Assembly: GCA_023431725.1 (NCBI GenBank)
Contig: JAEYVN010000265.1
Location: 1 to 5,928 of the forward strand
DNA length: 5,928 nucleotides
From: Pseudomonadota bacterium
GTDB taxonomy: Bacteria; Pseudomonadota; Alphaproteobacteria; Rhizobiales; Xanthobacteraceae
Reading direction: 5' to 3'
Shown here piece by piece: positions 1 through 5,443 of this stretch. The notes under the pieces were generated by a model. It saw nothing but the letters and a program-made list of their open reading frames with translations, was not told the DNA's origin and made no database searches. Each line of letters begins with the position of its first letter. Position 1 is the first letter of the stretch. The translations under genes were made by a program, and so were the position numbers.

Positions 1-783
1 TTACTGGCCGTAACCGTATCCGTAACGCTGCTGATAGTAATATTGCTGCTGTGACTGATACGGACGCTGTTCGTAATACGGGTTTTGCTGCGGACGATAT
101 GACTGGCCGTTGTAAGGCCGCCAGGCATATCCATCGTAATAGTATTGCTGCTGCGCCTGATAGGGCCGCTGCTGATGCCCGAATTGCTGGTCGTAATAAC
201 CGCGCGGAGCGGCGTAGCGCTCGCGACGCTGCTGCTGTTGCGCGTTGAGCCGCTGCTCGTCTTCCTCGCGCGGCGCATATTGGGGCGGCAGACCCGTGCC
301 ACCGCGAGACGCGGATTTTGTCAGTTGCCGGTCAGCACGCGCGATTGCGACGCGTTCATCGCCTGCTACTTCCACCTTGGTCTTCAGAACTCCCTCGGCC
401 TGGACCATTTCGAACAACGTCTTCGCGTTCTCCGGGGCGAGCCGCACGCATCCGCCGGACGCCGGGCGGCCCAGCTTTTTCGTCTCGAAGGAGCCATGAA
501 TGGCGTGGCCGCGGTCAGTGAAGAAAATCGAATGCGGCATGGGCGCATCGTCGAATTCCTTCGAATAGTGATCCTTCTCCATGCGGAAGGCGCGGAAATT
601 ACCAGCAGGGGTGAATCGTCCGACGCGTCCGGTCGAGACAGGCCACGTGTGCAGCACCTGTCCATCACGGGCGACGGTCAGCGTCTGCGCTGTCTTGTCG
701 ACTGTAATCTTGATGTCAGCGAGCGCCGGTGTTGCGGCGAAGGCCGTCGCGAGGGCGGCTGCGACAGAAATGCGGATACGCAT
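1..783 (-). CDS. Secreted L,D-transpeptidase (YkuD family) with Gln/Tyr-rich C-terminal tail
   Basis: Complete 260-residue protein. Residues 1-22 form a signal peptide ending in ALA, so the mature enzyme should begin near Asp23 in the periplasm. Residues 23-140 are the YkuD catalytic domain: His96 in AIHGSFE and the nucleophile Cys112 in SGGCVRL, with Arg114. Family members cut the L,D bond of a tetrapeptide stem and form 3-3 peptidoglycan crosslinks, or attach envelope proteins to peptidoglycan; the sequence does not say which. The motif carries Gly110 where many members have His (SHGC); the Gly form is known to me from alphaproteobacteria. Residues 180-260 are an unusual Gln/Tyr/Arg/Pro-rich, probably disordered tail with an internal repeat. 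The ATG at 783 fits because the signal peptide starts there and an AAGGTG ribosome site (790-795 on the complement) lies 6 bases upstream. Family assignment is firm; exact substrate is unknown. Confidence 0.93.
   Translation of the reverse strand: MRIRISVAAALATAFAATPALADIKITVDKTAQTLTVARDGQVLHTWPVSTGRVGRFTPAGNFRAFRMEKDHYSKEFDDAPMPHSIFFTDRGHAIHGSFETKKLGRPASGGCVRLAPENAKTLFEMVQAEGVLKTKVEVAGDERVAIARADRQLTKSASRGGTGLPPQYAPREEDEQRLNAQQQQRRERYAAPRGYYDQQFGHQQRPYQAQQQYYYDGYAWRPYNGQSYRPQQNPYYEQRPYQSQQQYYYQQRYGYGYGQ
34..168 (-). repeat. Repeated 11-residue unit in the transpeptidase tail
   Basis: RPYQAQQQYYY (residues 206-216, bases 136-168) recurs as RPYQSQQQYYY (residues 240-250, bases 34-66), 34 residues or 102 bp apart. 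The bases are also similar between copies, so this looks like a tandem duplication of a coding unit whose second copy is cut short by the stop codon. Such tails may vary in length between strains. Confidence 0.7.
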
Positions 784-789
784 GTTTCA

Positions 790-817
790 CACCTTGGAAT
801 GCGGTGAGGTTAGTATA
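790..817 (-). promoter_or_regulatory. Ribosome site and possible -10 box for the L,D-transpeptidase gene
   Basis: On the complement, AAGGTG (790-795) sits 6 bases before the ATG and is a reasonable Shine-Dalgarno. TATACT (812-817) differs from the -10 consensus by one base, but the hexamer 17 bases further upstream (TTAATT) is a poor -35. The ribosome site is fairly sure; the promoter is a guess. Confidence 0.35.
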
Positions 818-935
818 TCGAAGGTCCTGAGAATAATTAAGGCGTTACCGTGCAACGGCCTTAAGGAGTCGCGCTGAAGAATTCGTGCATTTGCGCTGAA
901 TGTGGAAAGGATGCGACATCTCATTCACTCACGCG

Positions 936-1010
936 ATACTCACAAAGGTGTCATTCCGCAATGCGAGTGATGCCGTTTCGTTCCAATATTACAAGCGCAT
1001 ACTCGCAAAG
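936..1010 (+). repeat. Direct repeat ATACTC(A/G)CAAAG upstream of the small secreted protein gene
   Basis: ATACTCACAAAG at 936-947 and ATACTCGCAAAG at 999-1010 match at 11 of 12 positions and are spaced 63 bases start to start, about six helical turns. They could be paired protein-binding sites, or chance. No known factor is recognised. Confidence 0.35.
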
Positions 1011-1126
1011 ATTGTCCCGAAATTTCCGGAACGCGTCTGCTCCCCATGCATTGGTGACACGGCTGGTAAGCCTCGGAGCAAATCACGAGGCGATGCCGAT
1101 TGAACCAACGCAAAAGGAGAATTCGC

Positions 1127-1438
1127 ATGATCCGCAAGATCGCGCTTGTCGCTGCTGCCGGCATTTTCGCAGCATCGGTTGCGTCAGCCCAGACGCCGCC
1201 GCCCGGCAACGTCAACCCCGGCTCGATGAATTCGGGTGCTGAGCAGAGCGGAGCCGAAAATCAGCCGCGCAGCACGGGTGGAGAGCGAAGGGGCACCGGG
1301 ACGACAGGATCAGGAGTGACGGCTCCATCGCCGCGGTCTGGCGGCATGAACCAGGATGGCATCAACGCAAATGTGAAGCCGAGCTCCAAGGAATCGGGAT
1401 CTGAACCAGCCGGCGAGCCGGCCAACCAACGCCGCTAA
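1127..1438 (+). CDS. Small secreted Gly/Ser/Asn/Pro-rich protein, unknown function
   Basis: 103-residue protein with a clear signal peptide: MIRK, a hydrophobic stretch of Ala/Val/Ile/Phe, and SVASA before Gln22, the likely first mature residue. The mature part (about 82 residues) has no hydrophobic core, no Cys, and is rich in Gly, Ser, Asn, Pro, Glu and Arg, so it is probably disordered in the periplasm or outside the cell. I recognise no domain. The ATG at 1127 is chosen over the in-frame TTG at 1100 because AAAGGAGA ends 6 bases before it and because translation from 1100 would put a charged stretch before the signal peptide. It is a single-gene unit: the upstream gene diverges and a strong stem-loop follows 25 bases after the stop. 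Similar short secreted proteins are common, but uncharacterised, in Bradyrhizobium relatives as far as I recall. Confidence 0.8.
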   Translation: MIRKIALVAAAGIFAASVASAQTPPPGNVNPGSMNSGAEQSGAENQPRSTGGERRGTGTTGSGVTAPSPRSGGMNQDGINANVKPSSKESGSEPAGEPANQRR

Positions 1439-1463
1439 CATTTCACAGACGTAACTTAGTGTT

Positions 1464-1491
1464 GAAAGCCCCGGTCAAGGCCGGGGCTTTC
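1464..1491. terminator. Bidirectional stem-loop between convergent genes
   Basis: GAAAGCCCCGG (1464-1474) and CCGGGGCTTTC (1481-1491) form a perfect 11-bp stem with a 6-base loop. The pairing A and T bases at the foot give CTTTC at the 3' side in both directions, but no long T-run follows. Its place between the stop codon at 1438 and the convergent kinase stop at 1513 fits a shared terminator. Confidence 0.8.
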
Positions 1492-1512
1492 TCATGTCGA
1501 CGTCTCGTCGAA

Positions 1513-2898
1513 CTACACGGGCACGCGGACGGTCGCGCGCAGGCCGCCAAGCGGAGAATCGCCGAGCATGATGTCGCCGCCATGGGAGCGGGCGATGTCG
1601 CGGGCAATGGCAAGACCGAGGCCAGTGCCGCCCTGATCCTGATTGCGGGCGTTGTCGAGCCGCAGGAACGGCTTGAACACCTCTTCGCGCATTGCGGATG
1701 GAATGCCGGGCCCGTCGTCGTCGATCGTGATCGTCAGCCAGCGGTGGTCGCGTGTGCCGGTGATGGCGATGGAGTGCGCATAACGGGCGGCGTTGGTGAC
1801 CAGATTGGCGAGGCAGCGTTTGAACGCTGCGGATTTCACCGTCACGATCGGCTGGCCTGAGAACTCGATGGTGGCCTTGTGGCCGGTTCGTTCGGCGTCG
1901 TCCTTCAGCTCTTCGAGGAACGCGGCCATGTCGGTGGGTGCCGATTGCTCGCCCATGTCGCCACGCGCGAAGGCAAGGTATGCCTCCAGCATGCGCTGCA
2001 TCTCGTCGACGTCCTTCTTCATTGCGTCGAGTTCGGGGACATCGCCAAGGAGAGCCAGTTCGAGCTTGAATCGGGTGAGGATGGTGCGCAGATCGTGTGA
2101 TACGCCGGCCAGCATCGCCGTGCGCTGCTCGATGGCGCGCTCGACGCGCAGTTTCATTTCTATGAAGGCGACCGCCGCACGTCTCACCTCGCGTGCACCG
2201 CGGGGGCGGAAGTTCGGTGCTTCGCGCCCCTTGCCGAAGGCTTCGGCCGCATCGGCAAGCCGAAGGATCGGCCGGATCTGGTTGCGCAAAAAGATGATCG
2301 CGACCGTCAACAAAACCAGCGACGTTCCAACCATCCAGAACAGAAAAATTTCCGAATTCGAAGCATAGGCCGCGCTGCGTGGGGCGAGGATGCGCATCAC
2401 GGCATTGTCGAGCTGAATGCGAATCTCGACCAGCGAGGATTTTCCGACCGTGTCGATCCAGAAGGCGCGTTTGATCTTGGTGAGCTCGACCGAGAGCGCC
2501 TGATCAAGCAGCGAGAAAAACGGCTTTGGCCCCGGCGGCGGCATTTCTGTCGCTGGCAGGAAATCGACGACAAGACCCAGACGCTCCTGCGCGATGCGCC
2601 GGATCTGAACATTCTGGGGGTCCTGCGGATAGAGCCGATAGATGTCGATCAGTGCGGCAATATCAGAAACCACGGAAGCCGACAGTTTCTGTGTCACCGA
2701 ATTCCAGTGACGCTCCATGAACACGAACGCGACGACCGATTGCAGGATCACCATCGGCGCGATGATGATCACCAGCGCGCGGGCATACAGCCCCGTCGGC
2801 ATGAAACGCTTGATCGACCTTCCGAGCCGATCCCATGCGTCGCTGACTCGTGTCGCGGCAGAGCGAATTGTCGAGAGACCAACGTCGAGACTGGTCAT
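1513..2898 (-). CDS. EnvZ-type membrane sensor histidine kinase
   Basis: 461-residue inner-membrane kinase, third gene of the operon and presumed partner of the response regulator just upstream. Order: cytoplasmic N-terminus (1-40), membrane segment about 41-60, periplasmic sensor region about 61-183, membrane segment about 184-204, HAMP about 205-257, dimerisation/phosphotransfer helix with His268 in SHDLRTILTR, then the ATPase domain with N box NLVTNAARY (365-373), G1 box DDDGPGIP (393-400) and G2 box GGTGLGLAIA (423-432). All catalytic boxes are intact. The H box has Ile273 where EnvZ and most kinases have Pro; Thr272, needed for phosphatase activity in EnvZ, is kept. The sensor region shows no named domain, so the stimulus is unknown. 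The ATG at 2898 follows the regulator stop by 10 bases, with GAGGGAG overlapping that stop as ribosome site. EnvZ/CenK-like roles in envelope control are possible but not shown by sequence. Confidence 0.92.
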   Translation of the reverse strand: MTSLDVGLSTIRSAATRVSDAWDRLGRSIKRFMPTGLYARALVIIIAPMVILQSVVAFVFMERHWNSVTQKLSASVVSDIAALIDIYRLYPQDPQNVQIRRIAQERLGLVVDFLPATEMPPPGPKPFFSLLDQALSVELTKIKRAFWIDTVGKSSLVEIRIQLDNAVMRILAPRSAAYASNSEIFLFWMVGTSLVLLTVAIIFLRNQIRPILRLADAAEAFGKGREAPNFRPRGAREVRRAAVAFIEMKLRVERAIEQRTAMLAGVSHDLRTILTRFKLELALLGDVPELDAMKKDVDEMQRMLEAYLAFARGDMGEQSAPTDMAAFLEELKDDAERTGHKATIEFSGQPIVTVKSAAFKRCLANLVTNAARYAHSIAITGTRDHRWLTITIDDDGPGIPSAMREEVFKPFLRLDNARNQDQGGTGLGLAIARDIARSHGGDIMLGDSPLGGLRATVRVPV

Positions 2899-2908
2899 CG
2901 CGGCTCCC

Positions 2909-3622
2909 TCATGGAGACACGACGAGACGATAACCGATGCCGCGGACGGTCTGGACGAAAAGGGGGTTGGCTGGATCGCGTTCGATCTTGCGGCGGAGGC
3001 GATTCACCTGCACGTCGACAGCACGTTCGTTGGCGGCCGGGTCGTTGCCGGTCAGGGACAGGCGCGGCACGGTTTCGCCAGGCGTCGCTGAAAGAATACG
3101 CAGCATGTCACGTTCGCGATCGGTGAGACGGACCATCTCCTCGCCACGTCGCAATTCGCCGCGCGCAATATGGAAAACAAAATCGCCGAACCGCACCGAC
3201 TCGACCTGTGGCACCGCGACGGGCTGCGCGCGCTTCAGAATATTGTTGATCCGCAGCGACAATTCGCGCGGTTCGAACGGCTTGGCCACGTAGTCGTCGG
3301 CGCCGATCTGCAAACCCTCGATGCGCATCGCGCTTTCATCGCGAGCGGTGAGCATGAGGATCGGCACGGTCGAGGTCTCGCGCAGCGACTTGGCGAGATC
3401 GAAGCCGTTTTCGCCCGGCATCATCACGTCGAGGATCAGGAGATCGAAATGCAGGCCGCCGAGTTTCGCGCGTGCTTCCGCAGCGTCGACGGCGGTGGTC
3501 ACGCGATAGCCTTCCGACGTGAGAAATCGCGACAGTAGGTCGCGAATGCGCCGGTCATCGTCCACCACCAGCAGGTGGGGAGCGTCGTCGGCGGGAATTA
3601 CGGGGACAGCGCCAAGAGCCAT
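2909..3622 (-). CDS. OmpR-type response regulator (PetR/CenR-like)
   Basis: 237-residue two-domain transcription factor. Receiver domain about 16-131: acidic Asp21-Asp23, phosphoacceptor Asp65 in LILDVMMPG, Thr92 in MLTAR, Lys114 in YVAKPF. DNA-binding winged helix about 140-236: recognition helix ERAVDVQVNRLRRKIE (199-214) and wing TVRGIGYRL (225-233). All phosphorylation residues are present. The ATG at 3622 is chosen over an in-frame start at 3703 because the latter overlaps the marR-type gene by 71 bases and adds a 27-residue non-family extension, while 3622 has GAGGAA 7 bases upstream, overlapping the preceding TGA. Middle gene of the operon: 10 bases after the MarR-type gene and 10 bases before the kinase. 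A MarR-type/OmpR-type pair in this order recalls petP-petR of Rhodobacter capsulatus; orthology is inferred, so no symbol is given. Confidence 0.93.
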   Translation of the reverse strand: MALGAVPVIPADDAPHLLVVDDDRRIRDLLSRFLTSEGYRVTTAVDAAEARAKLGGLHFDLLILDVMMPGENGFDLAKSLRETSTVPILMLTARDESAMRIEGLQIGADDYVAKPFEPRELSLRINNILKRAQPVAVPQVESVRFGDFVFHIARGELRRGEEMVRLTDRERDMLRILSATPGETVPRLSLTGNDPAANERAVDVQVNRLRRKIERDPANPLFVQTVRGIGYRLVVSP

Positions 3623-3632
3623 GTGGCGTTCC

Positions 3633-4169
3633 TCAGGGCTGACTGTGTCTAAGCCGGTCGGCACGGGCAATGAGTTGCAACACGTGCTCGCGGTCCCGGC
3701 CATCGATCATGGCGATCAGAAACCGCCGAGCCTCCTCCCGCGCACCGGGGCCGATGTCTTGGAGCGCCTGCGCGACCCGCTGTGTTTGCAGACTAGCCAA
3801 TTTCATGGCCAGCGCTTCGCCCGTCGGCGTGGCATAAAGAAGGCGTTGGCGTCGATCATTTGCGCCTTCCTTTTGCAGAACATAGCCTTCGTCGACCAGT
3901 TGTTTCAGGACGCGGGCGAGCGACTGCTTGGTAATGTTGAGGATCTCGAGGAGGTCCGCGACCTTCATGCCAGGATGCCGGGTCACGAAATGCAGCACAC
4001 GGTGATGCGCCCGTCCGAAGCCGAACTCCGCCAAGGCCGCATCAGCGTCACCCACGAAGTCGCGATAGGCGAAAAAGAGCAGCTCGATCAGATCCCAGGC
4101 CGGCTCGCTCCGGGCGGCCGGTGTGTCGATGGCAGAAGCGGTGTGACCGCGAAGTTGAGGCGCAGGCAT
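3633..4169 (-). CDS. MarR-family transcriptional regulator (PetP-like)
   Basis: 178-residue winged-helix protein, first gene of the operon. Helices about 24-62 and 117-172 should form the dimer interface; the DNA-binding part spans about 66-115, with recognition helix ITKQSLARVLKQL (79-91) and the wing marked by DRRQRLLYATPTG (105-117), whose Asp-Arg-Arg is typical of MarR proteins. The first 20 residues are a variable extension. No Cys is present, so thiol-based sensing of the OhrR kind is not expected. The ATG at 4169 has no purine-rich ribosome site upstream, and no better in-frame ATG, GTG or TTG lies nearby, so a short-leader or leaderless start is possible. Divergent from ilvE across 241 bases containing an operator-like dyad. 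Ligand and targets are unknown; autoregulation is likely by family habit. Confidence 0.9.
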   Translation of the reverse strand: MPAPQLRGHTASAIDTPAARSEPAWDLIELLFFAYRDFVGDADAALAEFGFGRAHHRVLHFVTRHPGMKVADLLEILNITKQSLARVLKQLVDEGYVLQKEGANDRRQRLLYATPTGEALAMKLASLQTQRVAQALQDIGPGAREEARRFLIAMIDGRDREHVLQLIARADRLRHSQP

Positions 4170-4170
4170 G

Positions 4171-4189
4171 ATGGTATGGCACCATGGTA
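4171..4189. repeat. Short ATGGTA repeats just upstream of the marR-type start
   Basis: ATGGTA occurs at 4171-4176 and 4184-4189, and ATGGT (4171-4175) also pairs with ACCAT (4181-4185). These occupy the place where a ribosome site for the marR-type gene would be expected. They may be a binding site or a small hairpin in the 5' end of its transcript; either reading is tentative. Confidence 0.3.
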
Positions 4190-4192
4190 ATT

Positions 4193-4213
4193 TATGTCAG
4201 CCATATTGACATA
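4193..4213. promoter_or_regulatory. Operator-like inverted repeat TATGTCA-N7-TGACATA
   Basis: Perfect 7-bp arms TATGTCA (4193-4199) and TGACATA (4207-4213) around a 7-base AT-rich spacer, 21 bp in all. It lies 24 bases before the marR-type start and its right arm overlaps the TTGACA box for ilvE. Size, symmetry and position fit an operator for a dimeric regulator; MarR proteins commonly bind such dyads in their own promoter. Which protein binds is inference. Confidence 0.5.
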
Positions 4214-4259
4214 TTTCTGGCAGATTGTTACCCAAAGAGCGGGTTGAACGAAATATACT
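4206..4259 (+). promoter_or_regulatory. Possible promoter elements for ilvE
   Basis: TTGACA at 4206-4211 is a perfect -35 hexamer, but the hexamers at proper spacing (TTACCC at 4228-4233, TACCCA at 4229-4234) are weak -10 boxes. A better -10-like TATACT lies at 4254-4259 without a good -35 at 17 bases. If TTGACA is used, the transcript would start near 4240 and carry a leader of about 170 bases. Confidence 0.35.
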
Positions 4260-4320
4260 GCTGGTTTCTCCAGCAGAGAATTCGATCGGTTCTTGCATCG
4301 AATTTTTTACGAGAGCCGGT
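4258..4320 (+). promoter_or_regulatory. Structured ilvE leader: two hairpins, T-run and a competing fold
   Basis: Hairpin 1: CTGCTGG (4258-4264) with CCAGCAG (4270-4276), loop 5 bases. Hairpin 2: AATTCGAT (4279-4286) with ATCGAATT (4297-4304), loop 10 bases, followed at once by T residues to 4308, which looks like an intrinsic terminator though its stem is AT-rich. A competing stem pairs 4285-4294 with 4311-4320, ten pairs including three G-U, and would disrupt hairpin 2. This layout resembles a terminator/antiterminator switch ahead of ilvE. It was read by eye without energy calculation. Confidence 0.35.
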
Positions 4321-4389
4321 AAAAACCATAATGGGACTTGGCCCGCGACGCAAAATCGGGCTCCGTTGTCGGACCTCGCCGCGGCCGAG

Positions 4390-4406
4390 TCTCCCTTCAG
4401 GAGGAA
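4390..4406 (+). promoter_or_regulatory. Strong ilvE ribosome site, possibly masked by a small hairpin
   Basis: AGGAGGAA (4399-4406) ends 4 bases before the ATG at 4411 and fixes the ilvE start. CTCC (4391-4394) can pair with GGAG (4400-4403) across a 5-base loop, with a further T-G pair (4390/4404), so the site could be partly hidden in the mRNA. The stem is short and may be trivial. Confidence 0.6.
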
Positions 4407-4410
4407 CCAG

Positions 4411-5295
4411 ATGGCCGTCCCCTTCGACCAGCTGCCAGGCTTGATCTGGTTTGACGGCAAGCTCGTGCCGGGACCAGAGGCGAAGATTCATGTCCTCACC
4501 CACGGGCTGCATTACGCCAGCGCCGTATTCGAGGGAGAGCGCGCCTATGGCGGCGAGATCTTCAAGTGCACGGAGCATTCCGAGCGCCTGAAGCGGTCGG
4601 CCAACATCCTGGATTTCGAGATTCCCTACAGCGTGGCCGAAATCGATGCCGCCAAGCGGCTGGTCATCGAAAAGAACGGCATGAAGGACGCCTACGTTCG
4701 CCCGATCGCCTGGCGCGGTTCGGACCAGCTTGGCGTTTCCGCGCAGGGCAACAAGATCCATCTGGCCATCGCCACCTGGCAATGGCCGAGCTATTTCGAT
4801 CCGGAACAGCGCCTGAAGGGCATCAAACTGGATCTTGCCGAATACCGTCGGCCCGATCCGCGGACCGCGCCGAGCCTCGCCAAGGCCGCCGGTCTCTACA
4901 TGATCTGCACTGTCTCCAAGCATCGCGCCGAGCGGCGGGGTTATGCCGACGCGATGATGCTGGACTGGCAGGGTCGCGTCGCCGAATGCACCGGCGCCAA
5001 CATCTTCTTCATCACGGACGGCAAGATCCATACGCCGATCGCCGACTGCTTTCTGTCCGGCATCACGCGCGAGACCGTCATCGAACTCGCCAAGCGCCGT
5101 GGCATCGAGGTGATCGAGCGCCGCATCATGCCGGATGAACTGACCGGCTTCTCGGAATGCTTCATCACCGGCAGCGCCGCCGAAGTGACGGCCGTGGCGG
5201 AAATCGCCGATTGGACGTTCACGCCTGGCGCCATCACCAAGCAGCTGATGGACGACTACACCGCCGAAGTGCAGCCGAAGTCGAAGGCCGCCTGA
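4411..5295 (+). CDS. ilvE: Branched-chain amino acid aminotransferase (class IV, PLP-dependent)
   Basis: 294-residue cytoplasmic enzyme that transfers the amino group between glutamate and the 2-oxo acids of leucine, isoleucine and valine, the last step of their synthesis. Fold-type IV signatures run in order: HGLHYASAVFEG (31-42), phosphate-binding Arg59 in HSERLKRS, catalytic Lys158 in SLAKAAG (Schiff base to PLP), Glu192 in the AECTGANIFF segment (191-200), SGITRETVIELAKRRG (216-231) and the FITGSAAEVT loop (251-260). Length is close to the E. coli enzyme (about 309). The ATG at 4411 is chosen because AGGAGGAA lies just before it and family similarity begins there, although the frame is open back to a TTG at 4225. 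Monocistronic in this window. D-amino acid aminotransferase or aminodeoxychorismate lyase are related, but the N-terminal motifs and length fit IlvE best. Confidence 0.93.
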   Translation: MAVPFDQLPGLIWFDGKLVPGPEAKIHVLTHGLHYASAVFEGERAYGGEIFKCTEHSERLKRSANILDFEIPYSVAEIDAAKRLVIEKNGMKDAYVRPIAWRGSDQLGVSAQGNKIHLAIATWQWPSYFDPEQRLKGIKLDLAEYRRPDPRTAPSLAKAAGLYMICTVSKHRAERRGYADAMMLDWQGRVAECTGANIFFITDGKIHTPIADCFLSGITRETVIELAKRRGIEVIERRIMPDELTGFSECFITGSAAEVTAVAEIADWTFTPGAITKQLMDDYTAEVQPKSKAA

Positions 5296-5346
5296 GCGGA
5301 CCGCTTCGTCGACCGCTTCATCGGATGCCGTAAAATCGGACGTGGC

Positions 5347-5368
5347 CGTCCCCGCTTTGGCGGGGACG
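5347..5368. repeat. Palindrome CGTCCCCGC-TTTG-GCGGGGACG
   Basis: Perfect 9-bp arms (5347-5355 and 5360-5368) with a 4-base loop, 51 bases after the ilvE stop. There is no T-run, so it is either a weak or factor-aided ilvE terminator or an extragenic palindrome. GTCCCCGC/GCGGGGAC hairpins are frequent between genes in Bradyrhizobium relatives, from memory. Confidence 0.7.
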
Positions 5369-5412
5369 AGCGCCAGCAGACGCGCGAAAGCAGCCCCATT
5401 CTTTGGCCGGCG

Positions 5413-5424
5413 CGGGCGCGCCCG
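5413..5424. repeat. Perfect 12-bp GC palindrome
   Basis: CGGGCGCGCCCG reads the same on both strands. In GC-rich DNA this could be chance; it is listed because it opens the palindrome-rich block. Confidence 0.4.
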
Positions 5425-5443
5425 TATTCCAGTCCGCCGCTTT

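Larger units (their letters stand above)
784..1126. other. Gene-free divergent region between the transpeptidase and the small secreted protein gene
   Basis: This 343-base stretch holds the starts of two genes read outward. Short open frames here have no credible ribosome site or recognisable product. The visible items are the possible transpeptidase promoter at the left, a direct repeat at 936-1010, and the AAAGGAGA ribosome site at 1113-1120 for the plus-strand gene. No clear plus-strand sigma-70-type promoter was found. Confidence 0.6.

Noticed and set aside
145..807. 220-residue open frame on the plus strand opposite the L,D-transpeptidase
   Set aside because: It is antisense to a gene with a full catalytic domain and signal peptide, has no recognisable domain or ribosome site, and owes its length to GC-rich codon bias.
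1028..1052. GGAAC-N16-CATT as an EcfG-type general stress promoter before the small secreted protein gene
   Set aside because: The -35 part matches, but the -10 part should be close to CGTT and has a mismatch in four bases. A single weak match in a GC-rich region is not enough.
3623..3703. Longer start for the response regulator at 3703
   Set aside because: It would overlap the marR-type gene heavily and add a non-family extension; the ATG at 3622 has a good ribosome site.
4194..4247. 17-codon frame MSAILTYFWQIVTQRAG as an ilvE leader peptide
   Set aside because: It lies on top of the dyad and the likely -35 box, so it would be upstream of the transcription start. It has no ribosome site and only a modest branched-chain content.
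4225..4410. In-frame upstream extension of ilvE from a TTG
   Set aside because: The 62 added residues match nothing in the family, the region is AT-rich unlike the gene, and a strong AGGAGGAA site marks 4411 as the start.
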